From positions 134,123,394-134,187,393 of the forward strand of contig CM070876.1 of NCBI GenBank assembly GCA_036365515.1: a stretch of 64,000 nt of DNA, read 5' to 3'. A program made the position numbers and the translations under genes. This DNA comes from Torymus aiolomorphi. Lineage: Eukaryota; Arthropoda; Insecta; Hymenoptera; Torymidae. Within the stretch, counting starts at the first letter, position 1. Each line of letters starts with the position of its first letter. The notes under the pieces are model-generated. The model saw nothing but the letters and a program-made list of their open reading frames with translations. It did no database searches and was not told the origin of the DNA. Below are positions 37,640 to 50,205 of the stretch, piece by piece.

Positions 37640-38065
37640 TATACATATGCTACTTAGGGTTTATGCCGACCTTTGATATATATACCGAGATTTATGACAC
37701 CTGAAAAAGTTTATGGTGCCCGGAGCACATAAACTTCCTAAATATAGGCTGCCCGACCTAGAGTCTATAACCCCAGGGTCCATTATTTCTTTAGTCACGC
37801 GCTATAGGGAACTCTGGGCTGTAGGTACTAATATATAGTGTTGGACGCCATAAACCCCCCCGTAACAAACATCTATTTATACACACACACACATACACAC
37901 CCACACACACACACACGCACGCACGTACACACGCACGCACGCACACACACGCACGCACGCACGCACACACACACACACACACACACATGCTACTTAGGGT
38001 TTATGCCGACCTTTTTTTATATATACCGGGGTTTATAACACCCGAAAAAGTTTATGGTGCCCATT
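37640..38065. repeat. R4: ~75-bp direct repeats flanking a CA tract
   Basis: ATGCTACTTAGGGTTTATGC, then CGACC and AAAAAGTTTATGGTGCCC, occur at about 37648 and again at 37987. A degenerate CA/CG microsatellite (37880-37987) lies before the second copy. The word ATTATTTCTTTAGTCA (37782) recurs at 38670 and 46991. Confidence 0.65.

Positions 38066-38150
<85 letters not shown>
38066..38150. repeat. (GT)n microsatellite
   Basis: About 85 bases of uninterrupted GT next to R4 and the R3 repeat. Confidence 0.95.
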
Positions 38151-38155
<5 letters not shown>

Positions 38156-38269
38156 ATATATGAGTATACATGATCATATATATTTATATAAGGTCAAATT
38201 CAATATATAACCATATATGGACATATATAATTATATAGTATATATAACCATATATAATTATTTATAAAT

Positions 38270-38330
<61 letters not shown>

Positions 38331-39090
38331 TATATTATATTATATATAATTATATATAGTCATTATATATTGAAGTTGAGCTTAGATAAGCATATACAGT
38401 TATATATGTACATATAAAACTGTATATACCCGAGTTTAAAAAAAGTTATATATAATTATATATAATTCCGGTACAAATTATATATAATTATATATAACTA
38501 TATATAATTTATATATAATCTTATGTTGTTATATATTGATTTTCACCTTATATAAGCATATATGATCATATATTTCTCGGTAACAGTACTTATGTTGACT
38601 TTTACTCAACCTGAAAGAGACTTATGCAGACTTCGTGCCAATTGTGTATATGTCAACATAAGGGAGGGATTATTTCTTTAGTCAAGCGTGACTTATGCAG
38701 ACAAATTCATACACGGAACCGTACTTATGCAGATACACTGCATAATTGGAACAGGACTTATGCGGACCGGTCTGCATAAGTATGTATATACAAATTTATA
38801 TATGTATATACAAATTTATATATGTATATATAAAATCATTATATATGGTCATGTATGGCCATATATATTTATATATGAGTATATATTACTATATATTGTC
38901 AGATAAAACTATATATAAATGCGTGATATAGCATCGAACATTTTTCATATGTATGATGATATATGGTTATATATTGATTTTGACCTTATATAAGCATATA
39001 CGATCATATATGTGTGTATATATATTATATATAAAATCATTATATATGATCATGTATGACCATATATATTTATATATGAGTATATTATAC
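38151..39090. repeat. R3 repeat with (TA)n and ACTTATGC repeats
   Basis: TA-rich degenerate repeats matching 33290-33800, with a pure TA run at 38278-38325. Between 38583 and 38790 the word CTTATGCAGAC or a variant appears about five times, with some inverted copies. No gene. Confidence 0.6.
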
Positions 39091-39569
39091 ACTTCTCCAA
39101 AGGGATTTATAAAGCCCGTTTTTAGGCACGACCGCTTCTCGGGAGAGCCTTATATTTTCGTCAATGCGAAAATTGTAACACTTCAAAAACTGAAAGTTTA
39201 CGATATAAAAACTATTTTCCACCCACAATGAGTTCATTTTAAGCGTTTTTGGAGATGTATGTATGTCGGTACGTATGTATGTAATCAAGTAACCCGATTG
39301 TCTCAGCAAAATTTTAATGGATTCAAACGGGCTTTGGGGAAAATACTCGTCTAATTATACGTAACTGACAGTTCCCTAGCGAAGATGATCGATGGAAAAT
39401 TTTAGAAATGGAAGCATAAAGAAATATTTCAAAAAATCGATTTTTAACCTTAATGTTTAGAAAAATTATTTTTAAGCTAATATCTACAGGCCTATCTGCT
39501 AAAACTAATTAAAAGACACCTTTTTTCTGTTGGGAATCTTTTGCTCCGAGCAATATTTACCAACATAAA
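39091..39569. other. AT-rich spacer, nothing recognised
   Basis: Contains GTATGTATGTCGGTACGTATG near 39257 but no gene or clear repeat boundary. Confidence 0.4.
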
Positions 39570-40490
39570 TGCGAAAAAAACGTCAAAAAAGGTAAAAAAT
39601 GGACGATTGTCGGCTATAACTTGTCAGGATTTGATTTTTCACAAAAATGTTAAATATAAAAGTTGTAGATAATATTGAAACAAAATTTTTTCCCATTTAA
39701 CATTGTTTTTGTAAAATCAACTCCTGACGAGTTAGACTTATAAAAACTATTTTAAACGCCAAAAAATACACATAAAATGGACGATTTTCGACTGTAACTT
39801 GAGACATTTAATTTTACACAAAAATATTCAATACGTAAGTTATGGATAATATTGAAACAAAACTTTTTCCTATTTAACATTTTTTTATAACATCAACTCC
39901 TGACGAATTAGACTTGTAAAAACGATTTTAAACGACAAAATACACATAAAATGGACGATTTTCGGCCATAACTTGTCAAGATTTGATTGTTCACAAAAAT
40001 GTTAAATATAAAAGTTGTTGATAATATTGAAACAAAATTTTTTCCCATTTATCATTTTTTTGTAAAATCAACTCCTGACGAGTTAGACTTATAAAAACTA
40101 TTTTAAACGCCAAAAAATACACATAAAATGGACGATTTTCGACTGTAACTTGAAAGCATTTAATTTTACACAAAAATATTCAATACATAAGTTATAGATA
40201 ATATTGAAACAAAACTTTTTCCTATTTAACATTTTTTTATAACATCAACTCCTGACGAGTTAGACTTGTAAAAACGATTTTAAACAACAAAATACACATA
40301 AAATGGACGATTTTCGACTGTAACTTGAGAGCATTTAATTTTACACAAAAATATTCAATACATAAGTTATAGATAATAGTTAAACAAAACTTTTTCCCAT
40401 TTAAGATCTTCATGTAAAATAAATACCTGACGAGTTAAATCTATAAAAACGATTTTAAACGCAAAAATATAAATAAAATAAACAATTTTT
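39570..40490. repeat. ~176-bp satellite-like tandem array, two monomer types
   Basis: AAAATGGACGATT recurs at about 39597, 39775, 39948, 40126 and 40301, with a weak sixth near 40477, so spacing is 173-178 bases. Two monomer types can be told apart: GCTATAACTTGTCA...GATTTGATT and GACTGTAACTTGAGA...CATTTAATT. Their order is A, B, A, B, B. No coding potential. Confidence 0.85.
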
Positions 40491-41390
40491 GCTTATCGTA
40501 CAAAGAATTGATTTCCAGTAGAACTCTTAAATACGAAGGATATAGATATCGCTTAAATTCCAATAAAAAAACTAAAACAATAACTAACAAAAACTGTTAC
40601 ATAAAAGCTGTGAAAACTTATAATTTCTTGTCATGGTCTAGAGAACTTAGTATATAGTAAAATCAAAATTAGAAAAATGTTTAAAAATTGCGTTGTTAAA
40701 AATCTATAATTATATTATCTTACTGTTTTGATAACAAATAGAAATTTCATATAAAATTACACAGCTTATCCTGTTAATTATGTTCACAGAACCTAAGCGA
40801 TTGAACTAAGAGAATCAAAATTGTCTAATATTATAAAAGAACATGTTAAAGTAATATCATATTACACAACAAAAACTCTAGTGTAATGTATGTGTTATAG
40901 ATTTTGTAGTATAGTAAAGTTCAATATGTATAAAGAATTAAAATGAAAACTATTAAATACGCAAGACTCACTTATATATACAATAGATACCTTGAAATGA
41001 GTTCTTATACCCTGACTAAATTTAGAAATTAACTAGATGAGTTAATATGACCAGCGACAACTGCTTACCCGTATCGCATCTAACCACACACAGCACTTTT
41101 ATGATATCCCCCAGTTCCTAATTATCTATCCCCTCACATTCTAAAGCACTAACACTTGAAGATCATTGTAGAGCTGGGGAAGCTGCAAAATGAGGCTGGA
41201 TGGCCCAGGGCGGGCACTACTCCATGGATGCCAGTCTGCTCAGAATTATCTAATAGCCATCTGAGAAGAAAATAGTATAGAGACCAACATGCGTGTCTCA
41301 ATCTCAAGGACGGCCTCACCGTAAGAATGAACAAAACAGATGAATAGATCAGTCACTGATCTAGGAGACAAGCGAGGAGAGTTAAGCACT
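40491..41390. other. Spacer without a recognised gene
   Basis: AT-rich to about 41040, then less so. No domain-bearing frame or repeat was identified, apart from one word shared with the direct repeat that follows. Confidence 0.4.
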
Positions 41391-41771
41391 AGAAACCACA
41401 TATGACTAATGAATAGATGACACAAAAAACATTACCATATAAAAGAAAATACTGTAGCAATGGTTGTTGTTCACTACTCTCGCTGCACCAGTTACCTCTA
41501 ACAATTAGAGGAGAAAGACTAGTGGAACCTTCACTTGTTGTTTCATTGCTGAAAACACCTCCATCCTGAGAGTCGCTGAAGGCACCAGCAGCAGATTAAC
41601 TGTATACAGAGCCACTAGTATAAGAGTCAAACACACACATGGAAAGTTGAGTATCTGAAAACCACATATGACTAATAAATAAATGAGCCAAACAACATCA
41701 CCACACTCAAGAAAAATTCTGCAGCAGTGCCCATCATTTACACTACTCTCGTCGCCAGATACCTGCAACAA
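41391..41771. repeat. Direct repeat, ~115 bp, spaced ~260 bp
   Basis: ACCACATATGACTAATGAAT (41395) and a near copy (41660) are each followed by similar sequence through TCACTACTCTCGCTGC and its counterpart ACACTACTCTCGTCGC. They look like a duplicated segment of an older repeat. An 88-codon minus-strand frame was judged spurious. Confidence 0.55.
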
Positions 41772-41995
41772 GAGAAAGTACCATCAGCTTACCTATCAGA
41801 GAGGTTAGGAACGAGAAAGGGCTTACGAAATTTGCTCTTGCCGTCGACACGCTGCCTTCCTGTCTCTGAGGAACATCATCATCAACCAGTAAACACGATA
41901 AAATGGACGACATTCTCCAGGGCGGTTCATTGCAGCAGCCACCGTCATCACTGGGAACGCCGAGAGTCAGACGATGCGATTGTTGACATCACACC

Positions 41996-42109
41996 ATGGA
42001 CATACGCGCGTGCACGCCGCCTTAGGGCTGCAGTCAACATAGACTCACTAGGGCTAGTAGCAGAAAGCGCGCGCGCGACCCATATATATATATATATATA
42101 TATATATCA
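41996..42109 (+). repeat. R1 repeat, second copy, left of Helitron 2
   Basis: It runs ATGGACAT...GCAGTCAACATAGACTCACTAGGG and stops in a TA run at 42109. The match to the P-element locus resumes at 46085. The join at 42036-42051 is the empty P-element site. Confidence 0.7.
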
Positions 42110-42458
42110 TCCTATAGTATATAGTTGTAAGAGGCTTGTAGGGTTCCCAGCCTCTCCTCCCCCTCCCCCCTCCACCCCCTCCTTAAAGCCCCTCCTCAAC
42201 CCCTCCTCAAAATAACGGGAAAATGAGATTAGAAATAGGAGTTTTTAGTATTACATTTACTCCTCAAAACCCCTCCTCAAAACCCCTCCTCCCCCCTCCT
42301 CCTACTCCTCCTCTTAATATTGTATTGTTTTTCTCATTTTGTTATACATTTCATATATATTACGAATAATTTGATATTGTTAATATTATTGATGTTGTTT
42401 CTATATTATTAAATAATTATAATATCAAATGTTATCAATTATAAGGTCAAGTTTAAAA

Positions 42459-43155
42459 AATTTGTATAAGTTCCCCGTTCCTTTTTGCATGTAAGAAGCC
42501 TTAATCACATCAGGGTATGGCTTTAATAACGTTACTAATGATTTTTAATCTAATAATAATACATTAATACTATAAATATAGTGTATTTAACATGACTAAA
42601 ATAATTTTTTTTAACAAAATGTCGATATTTTAGAAACAGCACAAACAATTATTGATAATAAATCCCTATCTTTTTTGTTTCTTAACAAATCTTAATTATC
42701 TAGGTCTCATTTTATTCTTTCACGGGGACTTGCCCAAGGAAAAATTCAAAATTATTCAAGACCCAGAAAGTCATAGCCAATTGAAGATAATTATTTTTAT
42801 AACTTCATTCGTGATTTTATAAACAATTATAACTACCTTAAATGTCATCAAATGTATTGGAGGGGGTGTACCTAAGTGCTGTGCGGTACTGTGCTGTGCG
42901 ATGCTGCGTGATGCTCGTGTTATTGGTGCGTTGGCTACTTACGGAACTACTTTTCTGATTGGTCGGTATTTAAACATCAACCAATCAGCGGCGTAGTTCT
43001 ATAAGTAGCCAATGCACCAACAGCACCGGCATCGGAAACGCACCGCACGGCGGTGCGAACTTATACAAAAAAATTTGTATAAGTTCGCCTTTCCTTTTTA
43101 CGTGTAGTCTTAATGTAAGCCTTAATCACATTAGGGTATGCCTTTAATAATGTGA
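42459..43155. repeat. Direct repeats and stem-loop inside Helitron 2
   Basis: TTTGTATAAGTTC and GCCTTAATCACAT occur in the same order near 42460 and 43075. Between them, TTGGTGCGTTGGCTACTTA (42926) and its inverse (to 43020) form an imperfect stem of nearly 45 bp. This looks like an inserted hairpin element with duplicated flanks. Confidence 0.5.
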
Positions 43156-43199
43156 CACATAATGTAGGACACAAAATAGAACACACCCTCATATGATTG

Positions 43200-45043
43200 T
43201 GATATTATGGATTTACTAAATCTAAAGTATGGAAACGTAGAGAACGCAGTAAACAATTTGATGCAATTGGGCGATTAAATATTGTTTCACCTAAAGATAA
43301 TGAAAGATTTTTTCTTAAATTACTGTTGAACCGCATAAAAGGTGCTACTTCTTTTAATGATTTACGAACATTTAATAACTTGCTATGGGTTTAATAGAAG
43401 ATGATTCCTAAATTTATATTATTTTTGATGAAGCAAGTAATATCATGCTTCCTTTTCAATTACGTAAATTCTTTGCATGGTTTATCTTCGCTGAAAATAT
43501 TCAAGGTAATTTAATTTGGAATAAATTCAAAAAATTTTTTACTGAAGGTTTTAAAGAAAATAAATAAAATAATGCTTTGCCACACATTCAAAATATATTA
43601 CAAATTGAAGATAAAAGTTGTAAAGATTATAGTTTACCTGAACCAATAGTAAATAATATCGAAGAAAGTCCTGAAAATTTAGCAAACAGTAAAAATCTTT
43701 TTGAAATTTTGTTTAATCAATTAACTACTAATCAAATATTAATTTTTAATGAAATTATAACTCACAAAAATAGAATTTATTTTATTGATGGACCTGGAGG
43801 TTCAGGAAAAACTTTCATATACAAGACTTTAATATATCACTTTTTATCTTTGAATAAAAAAATGTTATCTATGGCTTGGACAGGAATTGCATCTATTTTA
43901 TTACCTAGAGGAATGACAAGTCATCGTACTTTTAGACTTCCTTTAGATTTAAACAGTATTGAACGTGCTTTTCTAAAATTAGAATCAGATAAAAAAAAAT
44001 TACGGGAAGTCGATATTATAGTTTGGGATGAAGCATCAATGATCCCAAAAAAAACTTTGGAAATTCTTGATCAAACACTCAAAGATATATGTTACAGTGA
44101 TGTTCCATTTGGTGGTAAATTGATAGTTTTAGGAGGCGATTTTAGCCAAATTCTGCCAGTCCTAAAACATGGTTACCGAGACAGTATAGTACAGGACACA
44201 ATCAAATTTTCTCATTTATGTCCTCTCTTTAAAGTTTTAAAATTAACTAAAAATATTCGCTCAAAAAATAAACAATTTGCTTCATTTTTATTAGAGTTAG
44301 GTGAAGGTAAAATTAATCCATTTATAGTTCTAAATAAATGGAAGACCGAAAATGTATCTAATAAAATTTATGATGATATCAATCCCGAAAATTCCGTAGA
44401 TCGTATAATATTAGCTCCACATAATGACGATACTAAACTTATAAATAATAAAGTTTTGAACTTATTACATGATAAAACGCATACATATTATAGTTTAGAT
44501 TACGCAACGCATAAAGGAGTTGATCAAACAGATGAAAATATTCACTTAAATTACCCAATAGAAATGCTTAATAATATTAGAGAAGGTCTACCTCCACATG
44601 AATTAAAATTAAAAATAAATGCAATTGTAATGTTAATTAGAAATATAAGTATATCAGAAGGAATGTGTAATGGTACACGCTTGAAAATTACAGGTTTATT
44701 TAATCACAATATTAAAGCTGAAATAATTCCGTGGGAAAGAATTGGTGAAGAATTTTTTATACCACGAATAACATTAAATACTGGAGATTCTTCTTCATTT
44801 CCGTTTACACTTTTTAGAAAACAATTTCCAGTTGTATTCGCTTTTGCTATAACAATAAATAAATCTCAAGGTCAAAGTTTTAATTCTCTAGGTATTTACA
44901 TTAGACGACCTTTATTTTCACATGGCCAATTATATGTTGCTTTATCCCGATGTAAAAATCCTAACAATATATTTATTGAAAATCTTTTAGAAAATTCATC
45001 AATAATTAATAACATTGTTTGGAAAGAAATTTTTGACATTTAA
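43200..45043 (+). pseudogene. Helitron helicase (Pif1-like), long open C-terminal part
   Basis: The region opens with YYGFTKSK and RLNIVSPKDNERFFLK, then loses about 30 bases compared with Helitron 1. It carries the same TAA after EDDS (43407) and an extra TAA near 43564. From 43577 a 488-codon frame runs unbroken. It has Walker A GPGGSGKTFIYK (about residues 72-83) and Walker B VWDEASM (about 150). Near the end come ITINKSQGQSFNSLGIYI and HGQLYVALSRCKNPNN. These are Pif1/RecD-type helicase motifs. The helicase domain looks intact, but the nuclease half needed for transposition is gone. Confidence 0.85.
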
Positions 45044-46084
45044 TCTACACTTTTTAATAAACTTTTTCAAAAATTATAATTTTTTTTTATATATATTTTT
45101 ATCTAAATTTATATAGATCAAAATAAACCCAACTAAATTTATATCTATAATCATTTTATTTATAATATTATTCTTTTACGAAAGTATAAGACATGTTGTA
45201 ATTTCTTATAAGTATAATATCATATAAATAATCTGATTATTTTATTACATATAATAAAAAAAATTTCAATATAAATATATTTACATGAAATATTTTTTTC
45301 TTAAATGTAATAAAGATGGGAATCAATTTTCATTAAATTAATTAAAAATAATTAATACAAATTATTTAAAATTAATTAAAATTGATAAAATTTATTAATG
45401 AAAATTGATTCACATCTTCCATGGTGGAGGAAGGATGGGATAGGTTGGAGTCAAGGAGGACGGAGGGACGACTCCTATGATTTTTAGGGTTAGTGACGAT
45501 GAATTCCATGGTTGTGTTTAGGCTTATTATATAAAAAATGATTAACAATAATTTTATATTATTTTGGCATGTCCCATTATCCTATCTAATTATTAATATT
45601 TGTTATATAAAACACCTAAGCACAATAAAATCAAAAATTCAACGGGCCTATAACAGTACCTCAGTGGTGGTGTGAAAAACTGTTAACTTTAGTAAATAAC
45701 ACGCTAAAAAAGTGACTACACATTAAAACACATATAATAATATGAGCATGACCTTACACTATTAGGCGTAATAAACAGCGCCACCGTTTTTATAAATTTT
45801 TTGCACACATAAGTAAAACAGTAAATGTATATGTACTGTACACATATGTATACGAAGTCATGGTGAAAAACCGGCACTTAAAATGCTCAGAGAATCGATC
45901 TACAATATAAGCACGCAAATTTAGAAAAGAATTTTTTCTAAATAGAAAAAAACATCGTAGTATTTCTAGATTTAAACAACAAAATTGAGTTTCCAGTTGT
46001 ATTAAATTTTACTATATTTTTTTAACCATTCACGCTAAAAATGGGGGTTGGCGAGCGGAGCGAGTAGGGGGCGGAGCCCCCTAG

Positions 46085-46515
46085 TATATATATATATATA
46101 TATATCTTATATACAGGGCGCGCTCACGGTCACGTGGGTCGCATGCGTTTTTCCGCTGGTGCGGACGCACTATAACGCAGCCTATAGCCGAGATAGCCGT
46201 TACGGTTATGGCTCCTGTACTCTGCACGCACGCAGCACCAAGACAGATTACCATTGCCGAATGCACCAGTGTTGAGTTTTCTCTTTATGTTTTTCTCCTA
46301 TTCGCGGTATTAGTGTATATGTGCATTTATGTATATGTATAAGTTATACGAACATCAGTGAGCGATTAGTCTACAGTTTTCGTTAAACTGTGTAAAATTT
46401 AACTTCATATTTTTGTATTAATCGGGAGTAATGAATTGGTATTTTTCCTTATGTTATTCAAAAGCATTTTACTTAACACAAAAATTTCAAATACAAAAGT
46501 TGTTGATAACATTGA
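46085..46515 (+). repeat. R1 repeat, second copy, right of Helitron 2
   Basis: After the TA run it matches 12436-12860 (CTTATATACAGG, CCGAGATAGCCGTTACGG, GATTACCATTGCCGAATGC). The last 50 bases resemble the 176-bp satellite. Confidence 0.7.
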
Positions 46516-46925
46516 AATATAGTACATTTCGATACTAGTGCGAGGATTTGATTTTCCCCTCGTGTGACTGTTTGCACCCAAGCGAAGCGAGGGTGAAAAG
46601 GTCACACGAGGAGAAAATCAACTTCTCACATAAGTGTCGAACCGTATTTTTTGACACGACGTGCGAGAAGTGAGATTTTTGCACGCATCGTTTAACGCAG
46701 CGTGCGAGAAATCGAACTACTCACACAAGTGTCGAACCGTATTTTTTGACACGGCGTGCGAGAAGTGAGATTTTTGCACGCATCGTTTAACGCAGCGTGC
46801 GAGAAATCGAACTTCTCGCACGGAGTTTCAAAATAGTACATTTCGATACTAGTGTGAGGATTTGATTTTCCCCTCGTGTGACTGTTTGCACCCGAGCGAA
46901 GCGAGCTTCGAAGCTTCATAATATT
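46516..46925. repeat. R5 repeat with two 95-bp tandem units
   Basis: AAGTGTCGAACCGTATTTTT recurs at 46632 and 46727, with GTGCGAGAAGTGAGATTTTT after each. The outer parts (TAGTACATTTCGATACTAGT at 46516 and 46832, with AAGCGAAGCGAG) are direct repeats. Related to 708-845. Confidence 0.65.
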
Positions 46926-47190
46926 ATCAAGCCCGACTCATACATCGGGGTTTATGGAGCCCGACCTAGAGTCGCAATACCCAGAGAGGGATTATTTCTT
47001 TAGTCACTTGTATACCAACTCTGGTTGAAAGGTACTAAGGGCTGGATAAATTCCGATAGATGTATATATTATAACTATATATTGTCAGATAAAACCATAT
47101 ATAAATGCGTGATGTAGCATAAAAAATTTTTTATATATATGATGATATACAGTTTTTATTGTTTTTATACATGACAATATATGACTATAT
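46926..47190. repeat. R4 and R3 fragments
   Basis: Shares GCCCGACCTAGAGTC and ATTATTTCTTTAGTCAC with R4 at 37750-37800. It shares AGATAAAACCATATATAAAT with R3 at 38905. No gene. Confidence 0.55.
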
Positions 47191-47369
<179 letters not shown>

Positions 47370-48060
47370 CACGGTGACCCATTTTAATCGCCGCACAGGG
47401 ATTTCTCGGAACCTAAGCCAGATAGAGAAAAGTGGTTCAGACAAAAGTTATAGGGGACAAAGGGGGCCACATAATGGCACTAACGTCTTTGAACTTGAAC
47501 TTGACCTTTGAGGTTATTTCAAGGTCAAAGTGGTTTTTTCATATGGAAACACCTAGTTTTGACCCCGGATTCGGAAAGAGAGGGAAATTTTACGTTCAAA
47601 ATCATGTTGAGAAATTTTTTCCAAGGTCATTTCAAGGTCAAATCTAGGTCAAACTCAGAAAAGTCTGTTTAAAATCGTTTTTTCCATGAACCAAAGGCTA
47701 AGCTGGTTCAAATTAATCGTAGGCTTAATAGAGGAACCCACACACCCAAAACTTACACATCCTAGTAAACAAAACTCAAACTCGCACATCCTAACCCCAG
47801 ACACTTCATGCCCTCACATGCTGAACTGTTACACCCCGGTCTCACAACCATACCCCACACCCCCCAGTCCCACACAACCCTACCCAACACATGCTAATCT
47901 CATACACCCCAAACCCACAAATCCTGAACCCTAAAAATTTTTCTCAAGGGCAAAATGATTTTTTAACGGAAACTTTAAGATCGTTGAAGCTTCTGTTATA
48001 ACTGTATTAACCTTTCTTTTTGCGCTACCCAGAAACAACGACGTTGACGTAGTAAGTATT
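47370..48060. other. Non-coding stretch with low-complexity blocks
   Basis: CAAGGTCA words recur between 47490 and 47650. A C-rich block with repeated CCCACAC and CCCCACACC occupies 47738-47935. No domain-bearing frame. Confidence 0.45.
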
Positions 48061-48072
48061 GTTTCCTTTAGG

Positions 48073-48165
48073 GTGCTTAATTAAAGTGAGTCCCCTTGCC
48101 TCTCACTGTTCGGTGTGCTTGATTATAGTGAGTCCCCTTGCCTCTCACTATTCGGGGTACTTGAT
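48073..48165. repeat. ~41-bp tandem hairpin repeat next to the mariner-type gene
   Basis: AGTGAGTCCCCTTGCCTCTC occurs at 48085 and 48127; each unit can fold (AGTGAG with CTCACT). A third partial unit follows. It lies just beyond the 3' end of the transposase, so it may be subterminal repeats of that element. Confidence 0.55.
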
Positions 48166-48200
48166 CACCCCTAATCTCACTAATGTAAATAAATTTTTAC

Positions 48201-49264
48201 TTAACCTCGAAGCAAGTGTTCGAAATGACGACCATTTGCTTCAAGGCACATAGTCAAGCGCATTTGAAAATGGCGAACGTGTTCTGCGAAGTTTGTCTCG
48301 GAATGGCAGCGCATGCCCGACGAATCCTACCCTGCATATCTGCTCTTGTAGTGGGTTGTTGCTCAAAAACAGCATTTTTTAAATACCCCCATAAATAGAA
48401 ATCTGGTGATGTAAGATCGGGTGAGCAAGCAGGCCAGTTAACCGGACCTCCTCGACCAATCCATCTGTTACCATAGTGCTGATTCAAAAAAGCCCTTACA
48501 ATTCGAGCGAAATGTGGTGCTGCGCCATCCTGCTGGAGCCACATTCTTCGTCGCATTTCTAAATCAACATCTTCCATCAATCCAGGTAGTTCATCTTTTA
48601 TTAGCGTCAAATAGGTATGTTGATTTACATTTGCTTCAAAAACATAAGGGCCAATCAAATATCCATTGATAATCCAGCACCATACCATAATACTCCAACG
48701 TTTTTGATGGTTTACAGTTCTGACCCAATGAGGATTCACATCAGACCAATAATGGCAATTATGCCTATTCAGTTCCCCATCACTTTGAAATTGTGCCTCA
48801 TAAGAAAAAAGAACAAAGTTAAAAAAGTCTGGATCATTTTCTATCATTGGTAAAGCCCATTGGCAAAACACAATACGCTGTTGGAAATGTTGAAACTGTA
48901 GCTCTTGAACCAAAGTAATATGATACGCGTGATGTTGAAGCACCTTCATAATTCTTAAAAAAGTATTTCTTGGAATACCAATTTCCCTTTCGACTCGACG
49001 AGCGCTAATGTGTGGGTCAAGATGAATTATTGCAAGGATAGTTACAACTCGATTATCATTTTCATCATACTCATGGCGCCTACGTTGTCGAACCATGTGT
49101 CCACCACGAGCTCTTTGAATTAAACGTCTGATAGCTCTATCGTCAGGATGTCGTCTGTCAGGATAGCGTTCAGCATAAAGTCTTGCCGCACCACAATAAT
49201 TATTTTGGCTTGCTCCTAAAACCAAAATCATATCAACGATCTCGTTGGGCGCATAGTCAGCCAT
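48201..49264 (-). pseudogene. Tc1/mariner-type DDE transposase, damaged
   Basis: From the ATG at 49264 the frame reads MADYAPNEIVDMILVLG and AARLYAERYPDRRHP, an N-terminal helix-turn-helix found in many insect elements of this superfamily. The DDE domain follows: FFNFVLFSYEAQF, RHNCHYWSDVNPHWV, WLQQDGAAPHFA and WPACSPDLTSPDFYLWG. The second and third acids (QDG and SPD) are present, 36 residues apart. The first, normally Asp before Glu in the FSDEA motif, is Tyr here. A one-base frameshift near 48260 ends the frame early. The other frame continues CLEANGRHFEHLL to a stop at 48201, as expected for the family. An active enzyme is unlikely. Terminal inverted repeats were not located. Confidence 0.85.
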
Positions 49265-49549
49265 TTCAGAGCCAGCTATTAATTACTATTAAATTTAAAT
49301 AGTAAAATGGTATCAAAAATATTAATAATTATAAGGCTCGCCGGTATACGGTCGCGCCTAAAAAGGAAAAACGTTGGAAAATTACGGTAACTTTAATTAG
49401 CTAACTGTAATTGCCATAAATACTTCGTTTGTTACACTTTTTTAATTTTAAATTTTAAAATAAAATAATCGTTAAAACATTAAAGGTATCCAATTCAATA
49501 AAGCATTATTTCTTATTTTAATTGCAAATAAAACATCTTTAATCTCAAT

Positions 49550-49990
49550 CTTTTGATTAAGTTTAATGCATTTGCATATGCACCAGGCTATAATTCCATA
49601 GCATATTATACTATGGAAGAAAGCATAATATATCATTTTTAGAGTTTCTAAACTGTCATAAACTTGGATATTTTTTTGAATATGAAAATCAGATATTTTG
49701 TTTTATTTGCTGTGTATTCTATGTCTTTATCCCACTTAAGATTTTGGTCAATTATGATGCCCAAGTATTTATAGCGTTCAACTCTTTTTAAATGTTTCCC
49801 TAAATTTGTAATTTTAGATTGCTAGGGATACTGTTACTGTAACTTCCGTACGTCATGTAAACTGTTTTGTCAATGTTCAAGGAGAGTTTGTTTTGAACGA
49901 GCCACGTAGAGATTTTATCTAAATTACTATTTAGCTTTAATTCGACATCGCCCCAACTCTTCCCTGTTGCTATATTAATTATATATATAT
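49550..49990 (-). pseudogene. LINE (non-LTR retrotransposon) reverse transcriptase fragment
   Basis: Minus-strand reading gives ELKLNSNLDKISTWLVQNKL and SLNIDKTVYMTYG, then RVERYKYLGIIIDQNLKWDK. After a one-base shift comes LKMIYYAFFHSIICYGIIAW. These are the thumb-side motifs of Jockey/RTE/CR1-type reverse transcriptases. The catalytic core is upstream of the preserved part and missing. The clade cannot be fixed from this piece. Confidence 0.75.
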
Positions 49991-50205
49991 TTGTATTAGT
50001 ACAAGGGATATAACGCGCGAAGCGCCCGTCGCAGCTCAGTGCGCGCATCTATGCCAAATCTCGATTTGGTCACTAGAATACACGGTGATCATGGTCCGCA
50101 TCGAGCAGTGCCTTAGTTAACACTGTGCACGCCACTGCCGGCACAGTCTACGGCGCTGTCGGCAGACTGCTGCGTGCAGACCGCCAACACAGCGAGTGAC
50201 GCTGC

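Larger units (their letters stand above)
42110..46084 (+). mobile_element. Helitron 2 with both termini
   Basis: The 5' end TCCTATAGTATATAGTTG (42110) follows an A. The 3' end is a GGGGGC-GGA-GCCCCC hairpin (46066-46080) running into CTAG (46081-46084), followed by T. This is the canonical Helitron structure with insertion between A and T in a TA run. The flanks are the two halves of an R1 copy. The interior holds a pyrimidine-rich 5' block, a short duplicated segment and a Pif1-like helicase frame. The HUH nuclease is absent, so it would depend on another element. Confidence 0.85.

Noticed and set aside
41727..42215. 162-codon open frame
   Set aside because: It runs from a spacer through R1 into the Helitron 5' end, crossing an insertion boundary, so it cannot be an ancestral gene.
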